This document shows positions 45,157-57,452 of a stretch of DNA of 64,000 nucleotides, piece after piece (within the stretch, counting starts at the first letter, position 1; every line of letters starts with the position of its first letter). Origin of the DNA: Epiperipatus broadwayi (taxonomy: Eukaryota > Onychophora > Udeonychophora > Euonychophora > Peripatidae); the NCBI GenBank assembly GCA_028023455.1, contig JAQFVV010000055.1:5796030-5860029 (forward strand), given 5' to 3'. The notes below the pieces were generated by a model, which was given only the letters and a program-made list of their open reading frames with translations, had not been told where the DNA came from and did not search any database. The position numbers and the translations under genes are program-made.

Positions 45157-45250
45157 AAGTTTTTTTTTCATGTGTCAAATGCGACTGGGAAGTGAACACG
45201 GGCCAGCTGCTTGGAAGGCAGCTACGCTAACCACTAGGCTACCAACGCTT
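45157..45250 (-). mobile_element. tRNA-Gly-like SINE (SINE-V), minus strand
   Basis: The minus strand begins GCGTTGGTAGCCTAGTGGTT and has the anticodon arm AGCTGC-CTTCCAA-GCAGCT (TCC, glycine). It closely resembles a tRNA-Gly(TCC) body. The T arm no longer pairs and the 3' acceptor strand is wrong, followed by TTTGACACATGA and an A-tail. So it is a SINE or retropseudogene, not a working tRNA. It is the clearest hint of the parent tRNA of the family. Confidence 0.75.
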
Positions 45251-45844
45251 GACATCAGTAAGTATTTTTGAGGCTAATATATTGTAACTGTCCAAAATGT
45301 ACAGCTCACATGTAAATCACCCAAGGGCAACTTCCATGGAATGTCCACATTCCAACATCACATGACCAAAACCTTTTTCTTTTTATAGTCTATTAAAATC
45401 AGCTAGATGCGTGAGACTATTATATTCTAATTAAATTATCGATTGCAAAATAATGACAAATGCGACAGATAATGAAACACTATAATTTATTCGTGTATAT
45501 AAATTTTTATAATACATACCCAATAGCATAAATTGACTGCCCTGTCATTAGTTGTTAGTTTTATGCAAAGATAATATACAATATAATATGGTATAATACC
45601 TTCTTAATTGTTTCTGAACAGAGATAAACTTGCTGCATAGACCAATGATCATAACTTTATTATCACATTTTTAAGATTTAATAAACCTGCAGTCTGAGGA
45701 TACTCTAAATTTGTTAACTCTTTAAAGAAATGGACCTGCCATACATACTTTCAGGCTGTCATGCAGGTAAGTAACTAAATGCTATATAATCAAATGTGAG
45801 ATACAGAAAAAACAATATCTGTGTTACATTATTTGCGACCCACC

Positions 45845-46270
45845 ACTCTCCACTCTATCTCAGAACACATACACTTGAACATATACATGTCAAAAAGATA
45901 AATAATCACCAATATATGTACATATTAAATGGATTATGACCTGCACATGTGGGGTCAGATTGACTTTAGGTCAACATGGGTGTGATGAGAATCTCAGCCT
46001 CAAGGTGGCCTTTGGGCATTCCATCATCAGATTTTCAATTGGATGGACGGTTAAAGAGTTGGAGTGGATTGAAGCCTGCCCATTAAAGCATGAAGATTGG
46101 CTATTTTAATATACATCTGAACACATAATGCATATATGTGTAGTGATGATAATCTGAACCAACTGATGATTGCTGGTTTAGCATGAAAAGCATATATTGG
46201 TGATTATTTATCTTTTAGACATATATATGTGTTCAAGTGTACAGAGATAGAGTGGAGAGTGGTGGATTAT
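45845..46270. mobile_element. Family B repeat, inverted pair
   Basis: A minus-strand fragment of the tRNA-proximal half (about 45845-45930) is followed by a plus-strand copy (about 45950-46265) with body, hammerhead-like core and the tail to AGAGATAGAGTGGAGAG. The tRNA-like B-box is absent from the plus copy. Confidence 0.75.
46149..46207 (+). ncRNA. Hammerhead ribozyme-like motif (family B)
   Basis: Plus strand: ATAATC ... CCAA, CTGATGA, stem II TTGCTG-GTT-TAGCAT, GAAA, ATA before TTGG, then GATTAT. Outer stem I is ATAATC / GATTAT here but ATGATC / GATCAT at 4.86 kb, so one pair is exchanged G-C to A-U with pairing kept. Stem II closes with T.T rather than G-C next to the core, and stem III is almost lost. 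Confidence 0.62.
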
Positions 46271-48050
46271 ATGAAAGTCGGTGAATTATATTAAAGTCTG
46301 TGCTCATATACACTATATATTATTTATGGATAAAGAAATACACGTGAGCTAGAAACACACTATACAATAGGAATTTGCATGTACCATATATGATTGTAAA
46401 AATACTAAGTGTAAAGAGAACCAGCAGTTGCAAATTATATCATCCAAGATGGACAAAAAAAAACAAAGCAGATGATCTATGGGAGTCATGTCCAATACCA
46501 CATACCATTGCTCTAAGGAAGATAGTGACTGTGAGTGACCAGCAATTGCAATGGTATCATAATCATTTATGAATACATAAAACACATATGAATGAATCTC
46601 ATATATAAACAAAACAGCCTGAAATAAAGTTACAGAAGTTTACTTCCATCAATATGCCTAATTATCTTTCCCCCAAAACTGGAGGGTAGTTTGCTTAAAA
46701 CTGTAAACCATTAAATAATAAATAAGACAATTTTAATTTATTCTGTTTATGCAGCCTGTTTTGTGTCAGCTAGAGTTCATCAAGCCATGATTAAATTACT
46801 ATTTTGACAACATTTTATATTTACAGATGGTGGAAATGGCTGTTTTTAAATGATTAAGTGTTTATAAGCAAAGCCAAGGATTGTGATAAAAAGCTAATTG
46901 CTTTACATAAAAATTTATTCTTCTCTTAGATTTATGCTGATTGAATTATGGCATGATTAAATAATAGCAATCCCCTGTCATACTAGTTTATAAACAGATT
47001 TAAAAAATCAATACTTTATAAAATACTTTAAGGATAATGGAGATAAATTCTTAATATTAGTAATAGACATAAAAGGTTCACACCAATTCCCTTTCATCAC
47101 TGAGAGTTTGTGCTCGAACTTCAGATATTGATATACTTTTAGTGACTTTGTTTGTTCAACCATAGTTATGGTGATAGTAGTTTTTAATCATACTGTTCTT
47201 AATACTACAGACAGCAGTGGACATTGACTGATAGCTGGTTTTTATCCAATGCAATAGATACCTGAAGTTTAGGCATACTCCTTAAGATGTTTCTACATTA
47301 GCTGATGACTCCTTTCTATATTTTACTATGGACTTTTGACCTGCCCTCTGCCAGTTGCCAAGAGCGAAGCAGATGATGGCTTCCCTACTCCTGCATGATA
47401 TTTCAACACCAGTTAGAATAAATATAACAGGATTACAATTAAAGACTAATAAGCAGCACAAACTTTAATCAAAACAGTAATAATTCAGTAATAATCAATA
47501 ATAATTACAATGATTTATAACCCAATCATTGAAATTTGATCCATTGTCTGTTATTTCAATCTATTGATCTATTGGTGAGAGATAACTCCTGAACTCCTAT
47601 TTGGTTTGTGGCTTATTTGCCCAATCACAAAATTTACAAAATTTTATCTTTGAAAGGGATTACCAAACTAAATTACATCAAATACTTCGTTTATAAGAAT
47701 TTTAATTATTTTTCTAAAATAATAACATTTTCACCATCTAATTATAAAATACCCTTACAAATGTTAATAAAAGAAATATCTTGCTTTGAATTACTTTTAA
47801 AATTAACTTCTAATTAATTGTACTGTATACATTTATATATATAATTTTTATTAATAAAAATTGTTGAAAATCTTTACTTTTAAAAATTTCCTTTGAATCT
47901 TTAAATACAGACATGAAGCATATACAAATATCACTTCAATCTATTGTAACAGTACAAATATTATGGCTGAACATTGAGGAAATGGTAAATCATCATCATC
48001 TCCAAATAAACAAAATTTAAATTAAATATAAAAAATATGAGGAATGAATC
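46271..48050. other. Unassigned AT-rich sequence
   Basis: No recognised repeat or gene; open frames here are low-complexity. Confidence 0.35.
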
Positions 48051-48057
48051 TGAAAGA

Positions 48058-48320
48058 TCAGCACAGAACTAATTACTGGTAATGTGACAGTCAGATGATG
48101 TATGTTGGCTTAACCCAGTTCGAATACTAGGCGAAGGTACCTCGGGGCCACTCATACGCGAGATATTAAATCAAGAATACTATGACCTCTGCCCATTCGC
48201 CTATTCTCGAGGCCTGATCACGAACAAACAACACTATCTGAGCCATGCATAAATTATTTTTCAACCGGCCAAGCTTAGCACAGCGGTAGAGACATGGACT
48301 GGAAACACATAAAGAGCTAA
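48058..48320 (+). repeat. tRNA-like SINE pieces, head-to-tail
   Basis: Begins GCACAGAACTAATTACTGGTAA (also at about 50318), then a B-box-like AGTTCGAATAC, a GC-rich body with CCTCGGGGCC, then a new A-box-like CTTAGCACAGCGGTAGAG and CATGGACT. Same order as at 18.06-18.28 kb. Confidence 0.45.
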
Positions 48321-49070
48321 ATAGTTAAATGTGCAATAAAAGTACTAAGAAACATGTGTTTTGCGTGCCTGGATCATTGAAAAGTAAAATAAAGCATTAT
48401 AATAAAATTAGGAAACTCAAGCTTTTGATAGTTAAATAATATGTTTAATTGATGGCTTTAAAATATGAATAATGATTTAATGGCCTCCGCTATTCCCCTA
48501 AATTAATGAAACAAACTAATTAGACAATAAAAACAGATTAATAGGTTTGCGGTCTAACTCTTTTCTTCCCAATTTTATTAAAAATTGTCAACTCGATCTT
48601 CTCGATAAAGTACGATAAAAAAAAGAATCTTTCGCAAAGCATTTCTAATTGCTTTGCGCTAAAAACAGTGTTTAAAAATTATTTAAAACGTATATAGTTA
48701 AATCAGATATACGTAAAGCTAATGGCGGACAAAAGAGGCGTTATCAAAGAGATCAAGTTGGCACACAAAAGAAACTGACTCGTATTTAATTAACAAACAT
48801 AAATAAAATTGGAAAGAGATTTTAAATGAACAAAAATTAACTATTAACTCAACCGCAATGGAATACTAAATATTTACACAGGTTAGTAAGGAAGAATAGC
48901 GAAGGGAAAAAGGTTAAATATAGATAGATGATCACACATATATATATAATTAAGACTCGTCTAATAAAAATGGTTACATAACAAATACATATAATTCAAT
49001 GAAGCAATTAAAAAAATATATGAACAAAAGGTAGCATAAGAAATAGTTCAATAGAGGAGATACGATTACC
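48321..49070. other. Unassigned AT-rich sequence
   Basis: Includes a short hairpin (CGCAAAGCATTTCTAATTGCTTTGCG at about 48632-48657, given here only as a stem CGCAAAGCA / TGCTTTGCG). No gene recognised. Confidence 0.35.
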
Positions 49071-49340
49071 GTCCTTTTTCCTTGGTCATGTTCCCTACGG
49101 CGTTCGTGGCTTGATCCGACCGTCGACAGGTATTTGTCCGGACAATGAAAATATGTAGTATGGTTTCACGAAAAGTTCTCCAGACACGGCACAGAGTTCA
49201 GATGACTATTGAGTGGATACTATGGCATTTTGGATGGTATTCAGGAACCTCGGCGATAGGCAAAGCTATTTATTTGCCTAGCCGAGCATATTCATTTCCT
49301 TCAAAATACTATGGCTTTTAACTGGAGCATGTTCAAACTT
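49071..49340. other. CpG-containing GC-richer patch
   Basis: About 270 bases with several CpGs (GGCGTTCGTGG, CCGACCGTCGAC, GTCCGGAC) in an AT-rich setting. There is no convincing coding frame and no identified promoter element. It precedes a minisatellite and could be part of an unrecognised element. Confidence 0.3.
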
Positions 49341-49477
49341 CTCCATTATTTGAAAACGACAGCTGTATAACTTTTTTGGAGCACAAGCTAAATGTGAAGC
49401 AAATCGGAGAGAGTTCTCCAAAAAGAAATATGAATGCACTCTCAAGAAAACTTGGAATAACCAGCAAGAAAACTCTG

Positions 49478-49713
49478 AATGAATCCTTCAAAAGCAAAAT
49501 CTGAATCAACGGAATCCTTCAAAAGGAAAATCTGAATAATCTGAATCCTTCAAAGGGAAAATCTGAATACTGAATCCTTCCAAAGGAAAAATCTGAATAA
49601 TCTGAATCCTTCAAAGGGAAAATCTGAATACTGAATCCTTCCAAAGGAAAAAATCTGAATAATCTGAATCCTTCAAAAAGAAAATCTGAATCAATCAGAA
49701 AGAAAAATCTGAA
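49478..49713 (+). repeat. Minisatellite, about 26-31-base unit in dimers
   Basis: Seven to eight units of the type GAATCCTTCAAAGGGAAAATCT with alternating spacers GAATAAT and GAATACT, giving a higher-order period of about 56-60 bases in the middle. Confidence 0.9.
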
Positions 49714-52700
49714 TAATCTAGTCTTTTGTTCTCACTTCTATTTATACCCTCTCTGTCAGCTACCTTCTATTGTTTGTATGATCTGAGATCTTGATAAGCC
49801 TCCCCATGCTCCTTTGTTTCAAAATAACATTTTCTAAAAATAACTTTTACTTTTTTACTCTAGATTTCTTTCTTTAAAGTTTGAATTCTATTAATTAAAA
49901 AGAAAGAAAGAGAAGGCCATCTTTAATTAGACTTGAATGGCTCACTAATCAAAACTATACATTCTTTTAGAAAATGTTGGTGGGCTTATCTCAAAATCAA
50001 ATCATACTAAATATTTTAACAAAATTTTAACAACAATATATTATTATTTTTTTATAGTAGAATAAGCATTTTATTTCAGCAGAATTTTGCATTAACTCAT
50101 ATATATACGCTAGATGTATATATATGTTTGACTAATAGGTTAAGCAATTTTTATTAATAGAATGAAATTTATTTAAAACAAAATATTTAAATGTAATACA
50201 CATTTGATAAGCATAATTATTTTTAACTCTAATGCAAAACCCTGCTGATATTGAACTATAAACTTAATTCAGGTCTACAATACTAATTAAGTTTATAGGA
50301 AGATGTGAAGCATGGATCGGGCACAGAACTAATTACTGGTAACTAGCATGACTTGGAAGTAATATAATAAACATTTGTCAACATGAATTATTAACAATAA
50401 AAATAATATCAACAGTCAATCCTGTGACTGGATTTGAATTGGGTCTACTATGAACCAGGTTAATTATTTAACTCTTGCCAACTTGGGGCAGATTATTTAA
50501 ACATTAATTTGGATGCACAAACTTAAGTGCTAATCCATCAGAATATAACAACAAAAAATAATACTGGGATACTAAATTATGCTGATCATCATCAATGCTC
50601 TGGCACTTAGTACCATTAATGTACTAGCCAACTAGAAACTTAATTTCTAATAAATACCAAAATAAATAAAATGTACTGCATGAAATTTAAAGGGTATCCC
50701 CTTTGCAGAAATCCAGGATCATCATAAATGGCATGTACATAAACTTTAAATATAAGCCTCTTTTATATAATAGACCTTATGCATGAATCTATCTCAGAGA
50801 ACAAAAAAGCTCTATAACTGTTACTGTGATTAAGACATATAGTATTCTACAATTATTTAGAATTGAGCAATGAAATATAAATTTATTAAATAGCAATAAA
50901 AATGAAATTAATGTTTTCAGAATATGTCTATACATTTAAATTAAACCTTCTAATTAATACACAAAGAAATCCCCTAGTACATTGTAATTTACAAGTAGAT
51001 TTCAATAGGTTTACATTAAACACACATATATAAGCACACAGATGTGTGGTATACTAATTTATGAACATATTTGAATTATCACATAATAATAAATGTGATT
51101 AATTTTAAACATATGGGTCTACCTAACATGCATCTATATAAGCACACAGATGCACCATAACATATGGAAATTGTCAAATAGTAATAATAAAAAAATTAAT
51201 TATCACATTTTATTGATACTTAAACAATGACTGATTTCACACATATATGTGGGAACCCATGAAAATATGTGTACACATTGATCTTTATATATATTTTAAT
51301 TTGTCAAAATAATAAAATTATTAAAATATATTTTTCACAATTAATTCCATGTTGAAAGTATACATAAAATTCAAGTGTGGATATATAAAATAAAATATGA
51401 GTCAATTATTAATTCATTCATTACCTAATGGTGAATAAAACAAAAGTAATATTAATTCTTTGATGTTTCTTCATAAAAGTTTTTTTTTTTAAAAAAAAAA
51501 GTAATATCACATTTTTGACATGTTACTTTTGATTAATTATAAATGTGTCTTAAAAAATACTCCAGCAAGTTTTTTTTGTTCCCTTATCTAAAAAGATTTT
51601 TGCAGTTTACTTTTTTTTTTCAAAATAAAATTGTCTATGAATCAATCATTTGTTTTTTAACTTTTAATTCAAGCAAATAATATTTACTTGTTTGTTTTAC
51701 TTTTAGTTGATAAAATTCATTTAATTTTAAAATTTGTTAATTAAAAATTTTAAATGTCATATCAAGAAATTATTTAAAATACTATTGTTCTCAATATATA
51801 TAATACAATTCACCAGCTGTACTTTATATATATATGATGCAATACCCCTATCAGTGCCACTCTGCATGATAAAACAGTATATATATAATCTAATTCTTCA
51901 GCAAGCTGAACTCTCCGGCTAAGCTGGTCCCTTCTAAACAATAGACTGGCTTGTGGTCATCATTGGGAAAGGTATAATCTGGTAAATGTTGGCATACATA
52001 GTCAGCTCCATTTTCTCTAGAATTTGATAGGCTTCAGATGTATCATCTGTACACAATATATGGGCTATGGAAAACAAAGAAGCAGAGCCTTTACTTCCAT
52101 ATGAAATCAAAATCTACCATAGTGAACTAGTAGCAGAAGCTGGATTTTCACTCTCTTGCCTTCAGTTATACTTTCAAAGTAACATCTGTCATAATTCTGT
52201 AAAATTCCTAAAAACTTCTCTCTAAGCTTTTTTCAATCTTTTATAGTCAGAATGGAAAAAATATAGTAATTAAAAATAAGTTTTCCCTATCTTTATTAAA
52301 AAAAGTTAATGACTCTTTTTCAATTCAACTTAATCCTTTGAAAACCAACTTTGTAGCATTTTTATCAAAATGTTATACAAGCATTAATTATAAAAAAAAT
52401 TTCTAAACAAAATAGAGTGAAATTTTATAATTATGAGTATATCTATTGTAACATAAAAATATGCTTGTTTTAATTTCAAAATCAGAATTAATAAAATATT
52501 AATTAGATCTTTTTAATTGTTTAACTTATAATAAAAAAAATTTAAATTCAAAATTATTTAATCCGTAACTGTTATTCCAGTGTAATGTAGAAAATATATA
52601 CTAACTTTTTTTTGTCTGTGTTTATTTCTACTTTTCATTTCAACTTTATACATCTATATGTGCACACACTACTATGTTGTTGTATGAAATGAAACAACCA

Positions 52701-52750
52701 TCTCAATATATAATATTTAAATACAGGTATACTTTATATCCCTGGAGTTT
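49714..52750. other. Long AT-rich unassigned stretch
   Basis: Holds a short repeat of the 48.06 kb SINE head at about 50315-50340 and many A/T runs. No recognised coding segment; the open frame 51734-51922 is low-complexity. A possible retroelement segment at 51.9-52.2 kb could not be assigned. Confidence 0.35.
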
Positions 52751-52754
52751 AGAT

Positions 52755-52985
52755 GTAATTATAATGGATTTGAACCCAGAGCTTCCTTCAGCTATCCAAT
52801 CTTTCTTATACAACCGATACATGTGTGAAAAAGATAAATTATCTCCAATATAGGTATTTCATACTGAAACAGCACTCATCAGTTGGCCCAGATCATCATC
52901 TCCCACACATATATATATAATCAATGCTCAGTTTATATTAAGATAGAAAATCTTCAAACTTTACTATATATATATATATCATTTA
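52755..52985 (-). repeat. Family B repeat, minus strand, truncated
   Basis: From the complement of the tRNA-like end (GGATTTGAACCCAGAGCTT near 52768) through the core to about 52965, where the body breaks off into TA-rich sequence. Confidence 0.75.
52839..52896 (-). ncRNA. Hammerhead ribozyme-like motif (family B)
   Basis: Minus strand: ATGATC ... CCAA, CTGATGA, stem II GTGCTG-TTT-CAGTAT, GAAA, TACCTATA, TTGG, GATAAT. The core is complete with an ATA cleavage triplet. Stem II keeps six pairs, two of them G.T wobbles. Outer stem I has one mismatch. Confidence 0.6.
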
Positions 52986-53305
52986 TGAGCTATGTAAATA
53001 ATTAATACTCAAAAGTGGTGCTTCACTAGCAGTGATTAAAGCAATTTTTATTCTCTAAAAGCACAAACTTTAAGGCAAAAAAGAATCTATCCACAGATAA
53101 ATAAAGAAGTCCTAGTTTTATTATTTAGTGTGGAAAAACTCCATAAAGATATGTATAGTAGAATATTTACTTTAGGAAGAAGGGTATTCTGATGGTGGCA
53201 AAGGAATTTTTCCAGAATCTTTCTCCAAAAATACTACATTGTTTTACTTTTCTGTCCCACATTATTAAAAACTTGGCATAACAAAATATTCTCCATATTT
53301 ATACA

Positions 53306-53677
53306 CACAGCTGACTTCTTGCAAGAAATGCAATTAAGCCACAAGAGAAAAAAGACCATCAAGATTATTATTTAGGTGGATGGTGAATATCTTGATAGTA
53401 AAATGGTGGCTACCTAAACTAGGAGTGACTCAGACTGTCAACAAGTCATAAGTGAATTTGGGACTATTGTCCTAAGAAAAAAACATCAAACACAGCTGAC
53501 TTTTTGCAAAAAATGCAATTAAGCCACAAGAGAAAAAAGACTATCAAGATGATTATTTAGGTGGATGGTGAATATCTTGATAGTAAAATGGTGGCTACCT
53601 AAACTAAGAGTGACTCAGACTAGCAACAAGTCATAAGTGAATATGGGACTATTGTCCTAAGAAAAAAAACATCCAAA
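53306..53677 (+). repeat. Tandem duplication, 185-base unit x 2
   Basis: Units 53306-53490 and 53491-53677 are about 95 percent alike by eye (CACAGCTGACTT ... ATTGTCCTAAGAAAAAAAC). They lie just before the gypsy integrase remnant and may be part of the same retroelement. Confidence 0.9.
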
Positions 53678-53689
53678 TAAAGCATTTGG

Positions 53690-54720
53690 GTCAAGTCATC
53701 TAAAACTCTACAGAAGGTAACTGTATTATAGTGAGTACTTATACTCTACCAGGAACTAAATGGAAATACTGAACTTACAGTATTGTTTCTCCAAGAAAAA
53801 TCCAAGATTAAAGTACCAGTTTGGCCTTATGTCCAATGGACAGATATTGATACTAATATTGAAAGTAGTATCCACAAGTGCTAAAATTGCCAGTCAGTAG
53901 TGAACATACCAGCTAAAAAATAGCTTCCTCTGGCTGGCGGCAATAACTCCTTGGTTTAGCGCACACATAGATCATTCTAATTTTTAATCAATGTTGATGT
54001 ATTTTCCAAATCTTTAAAAATGATTGACCCTCCTTTTTAAGCATCAGTATTGACCATTGTAGCAGTGGTTTGTTTACGAGATGCATAAGCTTGTAGCTTA
54101 AGACAATGGAGCACCATTTACAAGCCATCAATTCAAGGACTTTTGCTTGAAGAATGAGCTTTTTCCATTCCATCCTGAAAGCAATGACCAGTCAGAAAAA
54201 ATGGTACAGAAAAAAACTGTTGAATAAAGAAATGGTGATAATCAGACCATGCAATTGTCTAGGATATTAATGGCACAACATTCAACCCCAATGGCCCTTC
54301 ATGCAAGTCATTCTGCAGAGTAATTAGAATTATCACTTGAGAACAAAGTTAACAATTATGCAAACAGAATTACATGAAGTATTAATCAAACTAAAAGGTC
54401 AATAGTGATCTACAACTTTGTAGTAGTATTCTTTTAGGGTATATTAGGGCACATAAAATGATTCTCCATACATTGAATAGTTTTTCATGACCACCATAAA
54501 GAAAAAGACAACCATTTTTAAGGGCAAACATTTGAAGGTCAAGTGTATATTGGCTAATGAAACCAAATGAGAATCAACTACAAACAAGCAGTTAAATAGT
54601 ATAGAGTTTTTAAAATATTTGATCCACAGCTGAACATTTCCAACACCTACAGCATTGAAGCTCAATAATCCAGTTTCAACCAGCATAAAGAAAGATATCA
54701 AACTAATAGATCAGCTGACA
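53690..54720 (+). pseudogene. Ty3/gypsy integrase remnant
   Basis: The plus strand reads, with frame changes, SKIKVPVWP, DIDTNIESSIHKC-x-NCQ (end of the HHCC zinc domain), a proline/lysine spacer and a FLINVDVFSK-like start of the catalytic core (normally ...VD.FSKW.E). Later SMKNGTEKNC-like and MAQHSTPMA-like stretches fit the C-terminal half. Stops occur throughout. The open frames on the minus strand here are shadows of this region. It may belong to the same old element as the gag remnant at 43.6 kb, now expanded by insertions. Confidence 0.58.
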
Positions 54721-56300
54721 GTTAAATAAATAGTTACACAATCATCATTATTAGCTGAAGCAGAAGCCTGAAGACAGCTAATTTATATTAGAAACTATGC
54801 AAGCTCTAATAAGAGGGAAGGTATAGTGAATTGCTTATCTACGCATATAAATACTTTGTCTATTGGTTTAAAAGCATATCAGCTTCAAAGATACAGTGAC
54901 CAGAAGCAGATTCATCAGACTGTAATTCCACTCAGTATATAAATGGAGATTCCCTCCTGAAACAAGTGTTTCAATTGCAAGATTACAAAAAAAGCATTGC
55001 ATCACTAGGGCTCATGCCTGGAGAACATACACACCATATTTCGGGTAAACGATACCCATTTGTTAGCATTGACCATTCTTCATCTAACCACAAAGTAACA
55101 CTTTGTAATATGCATTATACAACACTTATAGTTTATGCTATTCACTACTAATGTACCTCCTTACTTAATCTAGATTTAACTGGTGATGTACGATGAGATA
55201 TCCAAAAGTAACACAGAATTTATAATAAAAAATTGTTAATTTATTTTTACATGTTATAAATTTAATCTCTTTCAAATTATTATCAATTTGATGCAATTCA
55301 CCAGTCTAAATGTGTTTTTTATTTTTCCTAGTAGTTCATTTGCAAAGTGATACCTTTTAATGTCTGTCGTTTTTTTCCATCACTTCTAAGTCCGCAAAAA
55401 AAAAATTGAGCCATTTTTTAATTCAAGAGATTAAAAAAATGTATGAAGTAAGATTTAGTTTTATGCCTGATAGATAAACTGGGTCATGCTGAATTTAATA
55501 AAAAAGTATTTCACATTCAAGGTTTTGAGAGATGACACTTTGTCGGGGTAAAGCTTGCACTCTTTTCTTTGCCACAAAATGGGACATTTATATTTTACCA
55601 CATCACATAAATGTTTCAAAATTTGCAGCTAAAATGCCTGACTGTTGCAAACTCAATCTGAATAAAAAATGCCATTTGTGTGTTTTTTAAGAATGTGGTG
55701 AATTTAACATTGCAATTAAATTACTCATAAACATGTCTTTTATGAGATCAGCTTGCTTGGTAATCTGTTTTGAGAATTATATTTTCTCTGCCATTTTATG
55801 TAAACAAAACTAATATTTCACCTTGTTTGAACTTTCGGTCCTTATAAAAACTGACAAATTACATAAAAACATACTTTAGAACAAAATGTACTACATGGCA
55901 CCAAAATTTTACATTGCAAAATTATTTGGCAGATCGATGCAGAAGAGTTCCTGCAAGAAGTGTGTAACAGAAGAAGGTATACTACAATAGGATGCAAACC
56001 AGAGACTAATTCCTATTATTTTTGACTCCCACCTCGTATATATATTTCAAGAACTATATCTGTGCACCAAATTCTTATTCTAATGTATACTATAAATAGG
56101 TATTAGTAGTATGTAAATGCATCATAAATAATTCCCTGCCAAATCTACATATCAAAACTATAAGGTCCTGGAATTCGTAGCATGCCTTAGAATGTTTTTG
56201 ATACTTATTATGTAGAGTAGGGACTTTCCAACATTCAAACTTCTTATGAACTCTGTGTAATAAAACTATTCATTTATTTTATTTTAGTAAGTATATTTAC
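54721..56300. other. Unassigned AT-rich sequence
   Basis: No recognised gene or repeat. Confidence 0.35.
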
Positions 56301-56309
56301 TATATGTCA

Positions 56310-56500
56310 GAACTATCTACTGTGGGCTTGACCAATCAAGATATTATTGTAGTAGTGCTATTATATTCACATTCCCAGTCTAGTTTTCGGATTTTGTTTC
56401 ATCAGGAGGACTTAAAATTCTATGTCGGTGTTTGTTTACACATACAGTAGCCACCTAACTAGTAAGTTCACATGTCTAAGCAATGTGGATATATTATTAT
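56310..56500 (-). repeat. Distant family A relative
   Basis: The minus strand contains TCCTCCTGATGAAAC ... CCGAAAACTAGACTGGGAATG, the family A layout with a destroyed stem II and GAC in place of GTC. The left flank carries the ATCAAGATATTATTG-type outer block. Confidence 0.42.
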
Positions 56501-57450
56501 ATAGTATCCATTAGGAATAGGGTTCCAGAGTATGGTGAACTGTAATGGAAGCATATGGATAAGTTGAGAAAATCATATGAAATTTTACTGTTTATTTTAT
56601 TTAATTTATAATTATAAATTTATTTAATGCACGTTGATTACGTAAGTAATATTTACTAAGCTTGTGGTTAAGACCTGTAAAGGTCCCTACCTTCCCATTT
56701 TCAAACGCACATTCTTGAGGTTTATTGCCTTAGTAAATATTATTTACTTAATTTAGAAAATCAACTTTATAAAGAAATGATAGAATTTCAGTTTTATTGT
56801 TCAGATCAATGCCATGTTAAGCACTCTATTAAGATTGAGCTTACAATTCTATTCAGCCAGCCATTCTGAGATTTTTTTAAAAAAATTTGCTCAGCTGCGA
56901 ATTGATCCTGAGACGTGTTTGCTCCAGCCATTTAAAATTACCACTGCTTTAAAATTTTACAAAGTGATTTAAAATTACATTTGAAAAAAATCTTTTTTAA
57001 AAACTTTGTATAAAAAATGAAAGAATACAATAGTTACTTTGTTTTGCATCATTCAAAACTTTACACACTCCTGTTTCACACTTAATTTTTGCACTATTTA
57101 AATTATATTAAGTAATACCAGAAGTTTTGATTGCTTAATAATCTTTATCAAAAACCTTTCCCCCTCCCTCTATTCTTAAGACATCAAATGAAAAAAAAAA
57201 AAAAACTTTTATTAAGAAATAGGGAAAATCAATTAATGAAATGTGACATTATTTAATAAAATTTAAATATTGCAAAAACTTTTGTTAAAGTTTTGGAGTT
57301 AGGAAAGAAGATATTTGAAGGAAGCTCGGAAGGTGTCATTATTTAATAAAATTCAAATAGTGCAAAGATTGAGGCTAAAAAAGGAGATGGTTTAATTAAT
57401 ATTGATTAAAGTGCAATATTAACAGAATACTATCAAAACTTTGCATACTG
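56501..57450. other. Unassigned AT-rich sequence
   Basis: Contains a short inverted pair (CGTAAGTAATATTTACTAAG / CTTAGTAAATATTATTTACT, about 56641-56755) enclosing about 75 bases, possibly a small MITE, and a diverged direct repeat of GACATTATTTAATAAAATTTAAA at about 57245 and 57340. No gene. Confidence 0.4.
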
Positions 57451-57452
57451 GG

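Noticed and set aside
45157-45250. Functional tRNA-Gly gene
   Set aside because: Head and anticodon arm match, but the T arm does not pair, the acceptor 3' strand is wrong, and a SINE tail with A-run follows.
54444-54701. Minus-strand 85-codon gene
   Set aside because: It is opposite the plus-strand gypsy integrase remnant and looks like a shadow frame.
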